This document shows, one piece after another, positions 28,574 through 37,808 of a stretch of 64,000 nt of DNA. The DNA comes from Bryobacterales bacterium (GTDB taxonomy: Bacteria; Acidobacteriota; Terriglobia; Bryobacterales; UBA6623): NCBI GenBank assembly GCA_028819215.1, contig JAPPMG010000024.1:30347-94346 (forward strand), read 5' to 3'. Every line of letters begins with the position of its first letter. The first letter of the stretch is position 1. The position numbers were made by a program, and so were the translations under genes. Below the pieces are notes generated by a model. It worked only from the letters and a program-made list of their open reading frames with translations. It had not been told where the DNA came from and made no database searches.

Positions 28574-28602
28574 TGCCTAGGCGCAGCGACGGCGCTCGGA
28601 CA

Positions 28603-29418
28603 TCAGTTGGAATAGGCGAAAGTGACTTCCGTGCTCTCGCTGGGCCCGACGGTGATCTGCATTTCCTGCTCTCCCAGCTGCTCATGCACCGCCTGCAGCG
28701 TGTAGCTGCCCGGAGGAAGATTGCCGATCTCGAACGTCCCGTCGGAAGCGCTGACCGCGAAGTACGGGTGCTCCATCACGTGGATATAGGCCTGCATCCA
28801 AGGATGGATGTTGCACTTGACCGCGATCTTCATCTCTGCGCGCGGGAAGGCGTAATCGATCGCCGGAGCGCCGGAAGTCTGGGACTTGTTCCACTCGCGG
28901 TTCTCACGCGGCAGCGGGTGGACGTTGTGGGTCGTGGGGTCGGAGTTGGTGATGTTCAGCGGCTGGCCCATCTGCACGGCAACGACGTGCGGCTTGTAGA
29001 TGCAGCCGTCTTGATCCAGATTGACCGCGTCGGTGCGCACCGGGAAGCGCTTGCCTTCCAATCCCTGCGAGACCCACACCAATACGTGCTGCAGCTTGCC
29101 GTCGTTGATGACCACGCGGTCGGAGGGCACGCGCCCGCCGTGCAACTGGATGCAGTCGGGCTCGGCACTCATGTTGACGGGAGGGAAGCGCGGCGCATCG
29201 CCCGAGAACGTGATCATGCCCGTCACCGTCGCGGCCGTGGCCGGGTCCACCGTCACCATCTCGCCGACAGGCGCGGCATCGCCGCCGGACTGGCCGCCCT
29301 GCTGGCCCCTCGTCCTCGCGTCGTAATCGTCGAAGTAGTCGTCGCCGCCACAGGCCACGGCCAGGGCCAGCAGGGCTGCGGGCATCAAAGCCGCCGCCAG
29401 AACTTTACCTTTGCTCAC
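28603..29418 (-). CDS. Cupredoxin-like lipoprotein
   Basis: 271 aa; lipobox ALAVAC at the signal end. After a Gly/Gln-rich linker there is a plastocyanin-like fold: His in DPTTHNVHPL and the Cys-His-Met cluster KCNIHPWMQ form a type 1 copper site. A C-terminal stretch (SDGTFEIGNLPPGSYTLQAVH) is a carboxypeptidase-regulatory-like beta domain. It lies 31 bases after the octahaem cytochrome gene, so it likely carries electrons from the complex to an oxidase, or acts as an anchored copper protein. Similar proteins are often labelled methylamine-utilisation-like. Confidence 0.8.
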   Translation of the reverse strand: MSKGKVLAAALMPAALLALAVACGGDDYFDDYDARTRGQQGGQSGGDAAPVGEMVTVDPATAATVTGMITFSGDAPRFPPVNMSAEPDCIQLHGGRVPSDRVVINDGKLQHVLVWVSQGLEGKRFPVRTDAVNLDQDGCIYKPHVVAVQMGQPLNITNSDPTTHNVHPLPRENREWNKSQTSGAPAIDYAFPRAEMKIAVKCNIHPWMQAYIHVMEHPYFAVSASDGTFEIGNLPPGSYTLQAVHEQLGEQEMQITVGPSESTEVTFAYSN

Positions 29419-29449
29419 GCTTGCATACCTCCGAAAAGCGTTTGAATCC

Positions 29450-32446
29450 TCATTGTAGGGCTTGCAGACGACGCAATTCCGCAGCGTCCATTTGGAACAT
29501 GTAGCGCGTCAGCAGATCGGCATGGTCGCCCTCGTAGTTGCGCGCTTGGGCCGGGATCTGGCCTGCGAATACCCAGCGGTCGCCATCGCGTTCGAACAGT
29601 TCGGACGGCATCGCCGTGCCCGGCGCGATCGAGGCCGGCTCGAGCATCCAGCGGTAGGTCCAGTTCGGCTTGAGACGCTCGGACGCGATCAGGAAATTGG
29701 GCGCCGTGGCGTCGACATCCTGCGACGGGATGCCGGTCATGTGGCAGTTCAGGCACGGCGCGGCATCGCTGACGAACAGCTGACGCCCGATCGCCCGCTC
29801 CGCGTTCGTGAGCGGCTCCATGGCCTCGGGCATGTGCGGTACCGGCTGCGAGTCGCGCGCCATGAAGAACTTGGTGAGCTTCGCCAGCTGGCGGTCCGAG
29901 AAGTAGAACGTCGGCATGCGCGCATGCAGGTACTCGCGCACCCCGTTGCGGTTCACGTCGCGTTCGCTGAGAGCCGGGTTGGCGAGGAAGCCCGTCAGCC
30001 AGTCGGGCTGCACGCGCGCGCCCTCGGTGTACAGCTGCGGCGGCAGCTGCTCGGCCCAGTCCGGGTCGTCGGTGTAGCGCGGAATCGTCATGAACGACGA
30101 AACATTGCCCGGGCGGATCTGGTGGCAGCCCGTGCAATTGTGCCGCGTGATGATCCACCAGCCCTCTTGCACGTCAGCCCGCTCGTCTTCCGGCTCGAAG
30201 CGGTACTGCTCGGGGAAGGTCGTCTCGACCGCGCCCAGCAGGAACGTCGTCAGGGCGTTGATCTCCTCGGCGCTGAGGTTGAAGTTGGGCATCCGCAGGC
30301 GCTCGAGGTGCTCGCGCTCCTTGCCCTCGTCGAAGACCGCCGGGTTCTCGAGCTTGCGCTCGAAGAAGCCCTTGTGCGAGTACCAACCCTCCAGCTCGGC
30401 CTCGTGCGTCTTGAGGGCGAAATCGAGTCGCTCCAGCGGCTTGCTGCCCTCCAGAGTCAGGTCCGTGCCGATGCGGCCCTCTTCCTCCAGGCCCGAGATC
30501 TCGTGACAGCCGGCGCAACCGTAGTGGCGGATGGCGTCCAGACCCGCCGCTGCCATCTCCGGATCGTCCATGTATGGCGCCGGCGGGTACTCCTGGTCCG
30601 TTCGCTGCTCGCTGAGATAGGTGGCGATGTCCCGCGACTCCTGATCCGTCAGGCGCAGGCTCGGCATCACCGGGCGCGGCCGCATCGCATCAGGCACGTT
30701 CGGATCCGGGGTCACTTCCGAGGGATCGTGAATCCAGCGCACCATGTAGTCGTAGTTCATCTTCTCGCCGACCCGGCTGAGGTTGGCGGCAAAGTCTCCG
30801 CCGATCTGGCTGTCGCCCTCTCCGATCGAGTGGCAGCCCAAGCAGCCGCGGGTCTCGAACAGCTCCCTGCCGCGCTCGGCGTTACCGCGCGGGTGCCGGG
30901 CCAGTTCGCCGTCCAGCGCGTTCTGCCACAGATAGGCCGAGATCTGCTGGACCTCCTCGTCTAGCAGCCGGAACACCGGCATCTTCGAACCGGGGCGGAA
31001 CTCGTGGGGATTCTTGACCCAGGCCGGAATCCACTCCTTGACGTCCTTGAGCTTGATCTCCTTGAGGCTGGGGCCGAACTTCTTGACCTCTTGGGCGAGG
31101 TTGGCCTGTTCCATCGTCAGGTTGTGGATCTCCGCGTCCAGGCGCGTGTTGGTCAGCCGCAACTCCTCGGCCCGGGCGTAGTGCCGCTGGGCGGCGCCGC
31201 CGTCGGCGGCCGTGTCTCCCAGATCGAGGTTGACGCGCATCTCCTTAGCATTCGCCGCGTGGGTCGCGCTGAGATTGCGCAACTCCTGGCTCACGGCGGT
31301 CAGCTCTTCGGCCTCGGCGTCGTAGCCCTCGAAGCGGTGGCAGCCCCAGCAGCCCTTGTTCATGTACAGCTCGCGCCCCATGTTGAGCGTCTCGCCGCCG
31401 GGGGTGACGATCTCCTTCGCGTGGCACTGCTGGCAGCCGGCCTCGACGTTCTCCGGGAAATACATCGGCCAGAGCCAGAACTTGTGTCGCCCGTGGCCCT
31501 TGGTCACGCTGCGCGTGGCCCGGCCGTTGCCGTTGTGACAGGACGAGCAGCCGAAAGCCTCGGGGTCGTGGATCTGGAGCAGTTCCGGCCGGGGGTGGCT
31601 TTGGAACACCGGGTAGATCAGATCCGTGGGCCCGATCTCGACGGGCTCGCGAATGCCGAGGTGGCAGGACTCGCAGCGATCCACCAAGTCGATGTCCAGC
31701 AGGTGGATCTGCTTGATGCCGATGTCGAAGTTGCGCATGTTCGCCATCAGCCCGTCGATCTGCGTCGCGCCCAGGCCGACCAAGCGGTCGGACATCAATG
31801 CGTCGCGCTCGGCGCGCAGCCGGTTTGCCTCGGCCAGCGCCTCCAAGCGCTCCGCCTGCAGCTTGGTGCGCAGCTCCTGCATGCCCAGGAATTCCGCCTC
31901 GAGCTGCTCGTACCGCAGCTCCAGCTCCTCGGTCCCGCCGGAGCCGTCGGCGAGCGGCAGCTCGACTTCGACCACGCGGGAGCGGATTTCCTCGATATCC
32001 TCCCGCATGGACTGCTTGTCTTCCTCGTCGTGGGAGACCTCGATCAGATAGCGCTGTGCGTCGATCTCGCTGCGCAGGACCTGGAAGGCGTTGCGGGCCG
32101 CAGTCATGCGCGGCACCACCCCTTGGCCGACCTCGCGGTCGATTTCCGCGATCCGCGCGCGTACCGCCTCTTCGGCGGTGCCGAGCTCGCCGCTGAGCTG
32201 CTGGTATTCCGGCGACTGCCGGATCGCGTCCTCCTTGGCCGCCTGCTGCGGCTGCAGTTCCGTCAAGAAGCGCGAATAGTAGGCCCTGAATCGGGCTTGG
32301 TAGTCCTTGTAGGGCCGCATGATCTCGACTTCGTCGTAGATCGCCCACACCAGCGAAGCCAGCAGCAGCAGCATCGACACCAGCAGGTGGACGCTGTACG
32401 ACTTGGTGGTTATCGGATCCGGCTGAACCTGGGTTTCTTCTGCCAT
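29450..32446 (-). CDS. Membrane-anchored octahaem cytochrome c of the bc complex
   Basis: 998 aa. One N-terminal membrane span (about 20-41), a long charged coiled-coil region (about 60-240), then eight CxxCH haem sites: CESCH, CSSCH, CQQCH, CWGCH, CLGCH, CAGCH, CTGCH and CLNCH, near residues 257, 301, 336, 365, 533, 642, 770 and 897. A second coiled-coil stretch separates haems 4 and 5. The last four haems sit in mono-haem cytochrome c-like modules with Met ligands such as GSKMPVF and NVPDAMRPRPVMP. No cytochrome c1 gene is present, so this protein probably takes electrons from the Rieske centre. It follows subunit IV by 46 bases. Confidence 0.88.
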   Translation of the reverse strand: MAEETQVQPDPITTKSYSVHLLVSMLLLLASLVWAIYDEVEIMRPYKDYQARFRAYYSRFLTELQPQQAAKEDAIRQSPEYQQLSGELGTAEEAVRARIAEIDREVGQGVVPRMTAARNAFQVLRSEIDAQRYLIEVSHDEEDKQSMREDIEEIRSRVVEVELPLADGSGGTEELELRYEQLEAEFLGMQELRTKLQAERLEALAEANRLRAERDALMSDRLVGLGATQIDGLMANMRNFDIGIKQIHLLDIDLVDRCESCHLGIREPVEIGPTDLIYPVFQSHPRPELLQIHDPEAFGCSSCHNGNGRATRSVTKGHGRHKFWLWPMYFPENVEAGCQQCHAKEIVTPGGETLNMGRELYMNKGCWGCHRFEGYDAEAEELTAVSQELRNLSATHAANAKEMRVNLDLGDTAADGGAAQRHYARAEELRLTNTRLDAEIHNLTMEQANLAQEVKKFGPSLKEIKLKDVKEWIPAWVKNPHEFRPGSKMPVFRLLDEEVQQISAYLWQNALDGELARHPRGNAERGRELFETRGCLGCHSIGEGDSQIGGDFAANLSRVGEKMNYDYMVRWIHDPSEVTPDPNVPDAMRPRPVMPSLRLTDQESRDIATYLSEQRTDQEYPPAPYMDDPEMAAAGLDAIRHYGCAGCHEISGLEEEGRIGTDLTLEGSKPLERLDFALKTHEAELEGWYSHKGFFERKLENPAVFDEGKEREHLERLRMPNFNLSAEEINALTTFLLGAVETTFPEQYRFEPEDERADVQEGWWIITRHNCTGCHQIRPGNVSSFMTIPRYTDDPDWAEQLPPQLYTEGARVQPDWLTGFLANPALSERDVNRNGVREYLHARMPTFYFSDRQLAKLTKFFMARDSQPVPHMPEAMEPLTNAERAIGRQLFVSDAAPCLNCHMTGIPSQDVDATAPNFLIASERLKPNWTYRWMLEPASIAPGTAMPSELFERDGDRWVFAGQIPAQARNYEGDHADLLTRYMFQMDAAELRRLQALQ

Positions 32447-32492
32447 GTGAATCGCTATGCCTTCCCTTGCGTGACCTTGTTTGCCTGCAACG

Positions 32493-33428
32493 CTAGACGT
32501 TGAACCAAGGCGTGACCCACACGTACTTGATGCGGAACAACAAGCGCGCCGCCATCTTGACCGGCAGCGCCAGCATGATGACGAGCAGCCCCTGCAGGAT
32601 CGCGTACTGCAGCAGCGACATGCGGCCCAGTATCTTGCGGCTGAACTCGGTGGCCGTGATGATGCGGTGGCAAGCGTAGCCGGCCACCACCATGAAGCCG
32701 CCCACCACCATGCCGCCGAATATTCCGATCCACGGCTGGGAGGTGATGCCCACGATCTCGTGCAAGTCGCGGTTGATCTCGAAGATCAGGCGGTTGTGGT
32801 CCCAGGTCATGCCCGGCCAGAACCACATCCAGCCCGGGCCGCGGATCAGGGTGCCGATCACGATCATCGAGCACCACAGGATGATGAAGCCGAATATGAA
32901 GGCCCAGATCGCGAAGCGCCGCTGCTTGTAGGTGTAGTAGCCGTTGCCCAGCGGGTTCGCGTCAATGTAGGGGATCACGATCAGCCCGATGATGATCAGC
33001 GTCGGCATCACGACGCCGGCGATCCACGGGTCAAAGTAGACCAGCATCTCCTGCAGGCCGAGGAAGTACCACGGCGCCTTGGACGGGTTCATCGTCAGGG
33101 ACGGATTGGCCGGCTCTTCCAGCGGCGCGTCGAGCGTGATCGACCACACCATCAGGATGATTGTGACGATGATCGCCGCCAAGAACTCCATGCGCAGCAG
33201 GTAGGGCCACACCGCCACCTCCCGCACCCAGCCTTTCTGGAAGGGCTGCACCTTGCGGTGGTGCGTCTTGGCCAATTCCGGGTCGTTCTCGAGCCGCTCC
33301 AGCAGGCGGTCGTTGGCGCGCGCCTGCCGCACGGCGTACCAAGTGAAGAACGGGATGATGAAGAGCATCCCCACGATCGGGATGTTGTCCGGGAGGGAGA
33401 CGATGGTCCAGAGTTGGTGCCAATCCAT
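32493..33428 (-). CDS. Cytochrome b C-terminal part (subunit IV-like)
   Basis: 311 aa with about six to seven membrane spans. The quinol-oxidation-site region reads KAPWYFLGLQEML, a variant of PEWY as in subunit IV-type proteins. An additional C-terminal extension (EINRDLHEIVGITSQPWIG and later spans) goes beyond the 160-aa subunit IV of b6f complexes. It lies 30 bases after the cytochrome b gene. It forms the Qo-site half of the quinol:cytochrome c reductase. Confidence 0.88.
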   Translation of the reverse strand: MDWHQLWTIVSLPDNIPIVGMLFIIPFFTWYAVRQARANDRLLERLENDPELAKTHHRKVQPFQKGWVREVAVWPYLLRMEFLAAIIVTIILMVWSITLDAPLEEPANPSLTMNPSKAPWYFLGLQEMLVYFDPWIAGVVMPTLIIIGLIVIPYIDANPLGNGYYTYKQRRFAIWAFIFGFIILWCSMIVIGTLIRGPGWMWFWPGMTWDHNRLIFEINRDLHEIVGITSQPWIGIFGGMVVGGFMVVAGYACHRIITATEFSRKILGRMSLLQYAILQGLLVIMLALPVKMAARLLFRIKYVWVTPWFNV

Positions 33429-33458
33429 TGTGCTGATTCCTGCTCTCTTCGCTGACCC

Positions 33459-34388
33459 TTACCTGCGGACCGGCTTGATTTCCTTCTCGAGCATGATCGG
33501 GGCAGGCCCGGAAATTCCGCCGTCCTTGCGGACTCGCCAGAAGTGCACGATCATGAAGATCGCCGCAAAGCCCGGAATCGCGATGCAGTGCCAGATATAG
33601 GCGCGCAGCAGCGCGTTGGCATCCACGATCGAGCCGCCCAGCAGCGCGAAGCGCACGTCGTTGAAAGGCGTCATGCCAAGTTCCGGCCCGAAGGGGCCCT
33701 CGTGCCCCAGCATGGGGGTCGCGCGCGCCATGTTGGTGCCCACGGTGACTGCCCAGAATCCGAGCTGGTCGTCGGGCAGCAGGTAGCCCGTGAACGACAG
33801 CAGCAGCGTCAGAACCAGCAGGATCACGCCGACCGACCAGTTGAACTGGCGCGGCTTCTTGTACGAGCCCGTCAGGAACACCCGGAACATGTGCAACTGC
33901 ACGGTCAGCACCATCGCGTGCGCGGCCCAGCGGTGCATGTTTCGCAGCAGCTTGCCGAAGGGCACGTCGTGCTCGAGGTAGAGAATGTCGCGGAAGGCCT
34001 GGACCTTGGTCGGGTGGTAGTAGAACATCAGCAGCACGCCGGTCCAGGTCAGCACCCAGAACAGGTAGAAGCTGATGCCGCCCATGCCCCAGGTGAAGTT
34101 GTAGCGGACCGCGTCGCGGTTGACCTTGGCCGGGTGCAAGTGCAGGAAGACGTTGCTCAGCACGCCCAGCGTGCGGCTGCGGGCGGTCTGGTCATGCTTG
34201 ACGCGAAAGATCGACTTGTAGACCTCGGTCTTCGTCGGCTGCTTGAGCCCCTCGAGGTCGATCTGCGCCTTCTTCTTGATCTCGTCCGGATCGATGGTCA
34301 CGCCCAGCAGCGTGCGGGCACCGTTGCCGTTGCCGCCAGCCGGCGCGGCGGGCTTGTCCTTGACGTCGGTCGGGTTGTTGTCAGCCAT
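33459..34388 (-). CDS. Cytochrome b N-terminal part (cytochrome b6-like)
   Basis: 309 aa. A soluble N-terminal extension of about 100 residues precedes four membrane spans. Haem-ligand His pairs occur in NMHRWAAH and QLHMF and, in the last span, IWHC and MIVHFWRVRKDGG, the pattern of split cytochrome b. GYLLPDDQLGFWA matches the GYxLPWDQxxFWA signature. It carries both b haems for the Q cycle. The ATG lies 21 bases past the Rieske stop. Confidence 0.92.
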   Translation of the reverse strand: MADNNPTDVKDKPAAPAGGNGNGARTLLGVTIDPDEIKKKAQIDLEGLKQPTKTEVYKSIFRVKHDQTARSRTLGVLSNVFLHLHPAKVNRDAVRYNFTWGMGGISFYLFWVLTWTGVLLMFYYHPTKVQAFRDILYLEHDVPFGKLLRNMHRWAAHAMVLTVQLHMFRVFLTGSYKKPRQFNWSVGVILLVLTLLLSFTGYLLPDDQLGFWAVTVGTNMARATPMLGHEGPFGPELGMTPFNDVRFALLGGSIVDANALLRAYIWHCIAIPGFAAIFMIVHFWRVRKDGGISGPAPIMLEKEIKPVRR

Positions 34389-34409
34389 GCTCTTGGTCTC
34401 CTGCCGCCA

Positions 34410-34979
34410 TCACACCTGGATGTAGCTGCCCTCGGTGTCGAACTGCGTGGGCTGCCCCTTTTCCTCGCGGTAGAGCACGCTCGTGTCCACAACGATGCGC
34501 CCTTGAGGGTCCAGTGACACGTACGCCCGGTCCATCGGTCGCGGCGCCGGGCCCTCGTAGTTGCGGCCCTCCGGGTCGTAGCCGCTGCCGTGGCACGGGC
34601 ACTTGAACTTCGCCTCGCTGAGCTTCCAGTCCGGCGTGCAGCCCAGATGCGTGCAGCTGGCGTAGATCACGAAGAGCCGGTCTGTCGTGCGCACGACCCA
34701 GATGCGCTTGCTCTTCTGGAAGCGCGTATCGACGCCGATGCCGTAGTCGGTTGGCAGGCCGATGCGAAACTGCGTCCGCGGCTCGAAGATCGTGCGCGGG
34801 AAGAAGAACCGCAGGAACATCAGCAAGTTCGTCGTGAGGAAGCCGCCCGTGAGCAACCCGATCAACCTGCGCCGCGAGCGGATCTTGGCCTCTTCGTCCC
34901 TGCTCTCGGCCTGGATGCTCGCCTTGATGCGCCCAATCAGCGAGGCGCCAGATGCACCCCCGGCCTGTTCTTCCGACAT
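34410..34979 (-). CDS. Rieske iron-sulfur protein
   Basis: 189 aa; one N-terminal membrane anchor (RRLIGLLTGGFLTTNLLMFL). The 2Fe-2S ligands are in CTHLGC and CPCHGSGY, with the disulfide Cys pair in the same boxes. It accepts electrons from quinol in the Qo site. It is the first gene of the operon, on the minus strand, with about 100 bases upstream before kdsB. Confidence 0.95.
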   Translation of the reverse strand: MSEEQAGGASGASLIGRIKASIQAESRDEEAKIRSRRRLIGLLTGGFLTTNLLMFLRFFFPRTIFEPRTQFRIGLPTDYGIGVDTRFQKSKRIWVVRTTDRLFVIYASCTHLGCTPDWKLSEAKFKCPCHGSGYDPEGRNYEGPAPRPMDRAYVSLDPQGRIVVDTSVLYREEKGQPTQFDTEGSYIQV

Positions 34980-35083
34980 CCCGTCGTCCCTCCACGAAAG
35001 CGCGTTCCAGAGAATTGGAACTGCCTTGCCTACCCCTATTGTAGAAAAGCCGCGCCCCCTGCTTCAATGCCCGCCAGCGCGCC

Positions 35084-35833
35084 CTAGGCAGGGGGCACGG
35101 CGCTCTGCTCCAGCATCTGCCGCGCCCGGCGCAGGTCGTCGGGCGTGTCCACGCTGACACCGACGTGGTCGTCGGTTTGGACGACCGCAATGCGATGGCC
35201 GTGCTCCAGGGCCCGGAGCTGCTCCAGCCCTTCGGCCAGCTCGAGTTGCGTCGGCCGCATGCGGCTGAAAGCCAGCAGGAAATCCCTGCGGTAGGCGTAG
35301 ATTCCGATGTGTTCCCACGCGCCCGCGCCCACGCCGCGATCCGGATAAGGGACCGGACTGCGCGAGAAATACAGCGCACTGCCGTCCGAGGCAGTGACGA
35401 CCTTGACAACGTTCGGATCTTCCAGCACGGCTCGCTCCGTGATTCGCTTGCACAGCGTCGCCATCGGCGGCGCCGTGGGATCCAGCAGCGGACGCACCAC
35501 CTGCTCCAGCACGCGAGCGTTGACAAACGGCTCGTCGCCCTGGATATTGACGACGATCGCGGCGCTCTCGGCGGCGGCCACCTCGGCCACGCGGTCCGTT
35601 CCGGAGACGTGATCGGGAGAGGTCATCGTCACCGCGCCGCCGAAGCGTTCCGCCGCGGCGCGGATCCGCTCATCGTCCGTGGCGACGACCACCCGCTCAA
35701 AGACAGGGCACGCGGCAGAGCGCTCGTAGACGTGCTGGATCAGGGGCTTGCCCCCCAAGTCCGCCAGGGGCTTGCCCTCGAAACGGCGCGATGCGAAGCG
35801 AGCGGGAATGACGCCGAGAACGGTCTCAGGCAA
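35084..35833 (-). CDS. kdsB: 3-deoxy-manno-octulosonate cytidylyltransferase
   Basis: 249 aa. It has the CMP-Kdo synthetase motifs PARFASRRFEGKPL, VVVATDDERI, SPDHVSGTDRVAEV, VNIQGDEPF and SRSPVPYP, and ends QTDDHVGVSVDTPDDL. It activates Kdo with CTP for lipid A-core assembly, so the organism makes LPS. It lies 15 bases past the sulfatase stop on the same strand. Confidence 0.95.
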   Translation of the reverse strand: MPETVLGVIPARFASRRFEGKPLADLGGKPLIQHVYERSAACPVFERVVVATDDERIRAAAERFGGAVTMTSPDHVSGTDRVAEVAAAESAAIVVNIQGDEPFVNARVLEQVVRPLLDPTAPPMATLCKRITERAVLEDPNVVKVVTASDGSALYFSRSPVPYPDRGVGAGAWEHIGIYAYRRDFLLAFSRMRPTQLELAEGLEQLRALEHGHRIAVVQTDDHVGVSVDTPDDLRRARQMLEQSAVPPA

Positions 35834-35848
35834 GACACTCCATTCTTA

Positions 35849-37345
35849 TCAGATCTCCGGGATGGGATCGGTCGGAGCTACGTCCTCGCCCTCCCAGTTC
35901 ACATTGCCGTCGTCGTAGATCAACACGCGAGCGCGGCTGCCGGGGGCATGCGGCTGCTCGCTCTCGGGCAGGAAGCGACGGTGGTCGGCCATCACCTCGG
36001 CATACTGGCTGTCGCCGGCAAGGTTTTCGAACTCCTGCGGGTCGTTGCGCATGTCGTAGAGCTCTTCGGAACCGTCCGCGTGGCGGATATAGCGCCAGTT
36101 CTCGGAGCGCACGCCGTGGTTGCCCGGATTGTGCGTGGTGATGGCGGGCCATTCGCGTGGAGCCGACGCGTCCTGAAGCTGCGGAGCCAAGCTGTGGCCG
36201 TCCAGCCCCTGCTGGGCGGGCAGTCCGGCAAGCTCGACCAGCGTGGGGTAGATGTCGAGCAGTTCCGCCGGACTGGTCACGCGAGCGCCGTTCGCGACGC
36301 CCGGGCCTGCGAAGATCAGCGGCACCCTGGCCGAGCGGTCCCAGAGCGTGTTCTTGCCGGTGATCAGCTTCTCGCCGAGGTGCCAGCCGTGGTCCGACCA
36401 GAGCACGACGACGGTGTCGTCGGCATGGCCGCTCGCCTCCAGCGCGTCCAGCACGCGCCCGACCTGGCTGTCGACGAAGCTGACCGACGCCAGATAGGAC
36501 GCCACGAGATTGCGCCACTCGCCGGCTTCCTCGAGAAATTTCAGCCGAGGCTCGGGCAGCTTCCAGTGCAGGTACCAGCTGAAGCGGGGCGTGTCGTCGC
36601 GGTCGTCGCGGCGGATCTCGGGCAGGACGACCGAATCGAGCGGGTACATGTCGTACCACTTCTGCGTCACGTAGCAAGGCACGTGGGGCAGGAAGAACCC
36701 GGCGGCCAAGAAGAATGGCTGCTCTTGCGGCCCGTTCAGCGGCCCTTGCAGCTGTTCGACGGCCCAACTGGCGACCTGCCAGTCGCCTTTGTCCTCGTCC
36801 TTGTGCGGGAATGTCCCCCAGTCCATCAGGGGGTGGTTCTGCGGCGTCTGCACCAGCTTTTCTTCGGGGCGGGCTCCCACCCCAGCAGGCGGTCCCAAGA
36901 ACTGGAACTCGGTATCTGTTTCGGCTCTTCCGAACCGCCCGTGGTAGATCTTGCCGGTGGCGTAGGTGGCGTAGCCGTTGCGCTCGAAATACTGGGGCAG
37001 TGACTCGATGTCCTGCAGCGATTCAACCTCGCGGAACCACGGCGCGAGTCCGTAAATCCCTGTGCTAGTCGGCCGGCGTCCGGTCAGGAGGCTGGTGCGA
37101 GACGGATTGCACAGCGGCGCCTGGGTCTGGGCGTTGAGAAACGTCGTGCCGCGCGCGGCCAAGCGGTCCATGTAGGGCGTCTTCACCTGCGGGTGGCCCC
37201 CCAGCGGTCCCACCCAATCGTTGAGGTCGTCGATCGCGATGAACAGGATGTTGGGCTTGGGCGGGGGCGCCTGCTCGGCCGAGCAGGCCGCCAACAGGGC
37301 GGCGATCGCAACGCCGGTGCAGGCTACGCGGATTGTAGGGGTCAT
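35849..37345 (-). CDS. Lipoprotein sulfatase, iduronate-2-sulfatase-like
   Basis: 498 aa from ATG 37345, which starts a signal with lipobox LLAAC. Then PNILFIAIDDLNDWVGPLGG (metal Asp pair), the formylglycine motif C-N-P-S-R in LCNPSRTSLLTGRRP, and SDHGWHLGEKLITGKNTLWD (metal and substrate). This resembles iduronate-2-sulfatase and choline-sulfatase-type enzymes. It would desulfate glycans at the cell surface, given maturation by a formylglycine enzyme encoded elsewhere. Confidence 0.88.
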   Translation of the reverse strand: MTPTIRVACTGVAIAALLAACSAEQAPPPKPNILFIAIDDLNDWVGPLGGHPQVKTPYMDRLAARGTTFLNAQTQAPLCNPSRTSLLTGRRPTSTGIYGLAPWFREVESLQDIESLPQYFERNGYATYATGKIYHGRFGRAETDTEFQFLGPPAGVGARPEEKLVQTPQNHPLMDWGTFPHKDEDKGDWQVASWAVEQLQGPLNGPQEQPFFLAAGFFLPHVPCYVTQKWYDMYPLDSVVLPEIRRDDRDDTPRFSWYLHWKLPEPRLKFLEEAGEWRNLVASYLASVSFVDSQVGRVLDALEASGHADDTVVVLWSDHGWHLGEKLITGKNTLWDRSARVPLIFAGPGVANGARVTSPAELLDIYPTLVELAGLPAQQGLDGHSLAPQLQDASAPREWPAITTHNPGNHGVRSENWRYIRHADGSEELYDMRNDPQEFENLAGDSQYAEVMADHRRFLPESEQPHAPGSRARVLIYDDGNVNWEGEDVAPTDPIPEI

Positions 37346-37628
37346 AGGAATTCCGGTCGATACCCTATCACAGGCCGGAGCCTCGCATGGCCTTGTCATT
37401 ACTAGTCATCACCGACGAAGCCGGCGGCGAGACCTCGACGGCGGGCAGTAGCTCGTGTTGCGCATTCGGAGCACCAGTCCCACTTCCGCGTCGACGCTGC
37501 ACGAATTGAACCCCGGCACGCGCGGTTTCCGCCCGTCGTTCGTGGACTGGGTGACCGAGCAGACCGGGCACGACGGAAAGTCATCGAAGCGGACCAGCGC
37601 CTTCCCGTGGGCGGACGGTGGCGACCGG
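37346..37628. other. Intergenic region, nothing recognised
   Basis: Upstream of the sulfatase and downstream of the antitoxin-like gene. Minus-strand translation gives Cys-containing text (FDDFPSCPVCSVTQSTNDG) without a start or an identifiable family. I see no gene, repeat or clear promoter. Confidence 0.4.
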
Positions 37629-37808
37629 TCAGCGCGTCAGCCCCGCAGGACGCGCGGGCACGGGCTCGTCGTCAAGTCGGCCCTCGCCGTGCTGCTTCCG
37701 CTCGGCCCGGTCCAACTCGGTCAGCACTTGAGCCGTGTTCTCCTTGACCGCGACCTGAGTCTTCGGCGGCAACCGCTCGAACAGCTCTCGCCAAGGTCGA
37801 TGCTTCAT
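37629..37808 (-). CDS. Short antitoxin-like protein of the RelE-type locus
   Basis: 59 aa; its ATG overlaps the toxin stop (ATGA), the normal coupling of toxin-first type II modules. The N-terminus (KHRPWRELFERLPPKTQVAV) is like the opening of XRE antitoxins that pair with Gp49-like toxins, but the chain stops before any helix-turn-helix. It is therefore either truncated or a non-DNA-binding variant. ATG at 37817 is an alternative start. Confidence 0.45.
   Translation of the reverse strand: MKHRPWRELFERLPPKTQVAVKENTAQVLTELDRAERKQHGEGRLDDEPVPARPAGLTR

Noticed and set aside
33543..34517. A 324-codon plus-strand frame opposite cytochrome b
   Set aside because: His/Gln/Arg-rich mirror of membrane protein codons; cytochrome b on the other strand has clear haem motifs.
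35165..37003. A 612-codon plus-strand open frame opposite kdsB and the sulfatase
   Set aside because: High-GC antisense shadow: it crosses two real genes, its text is low-complexity and family-free.
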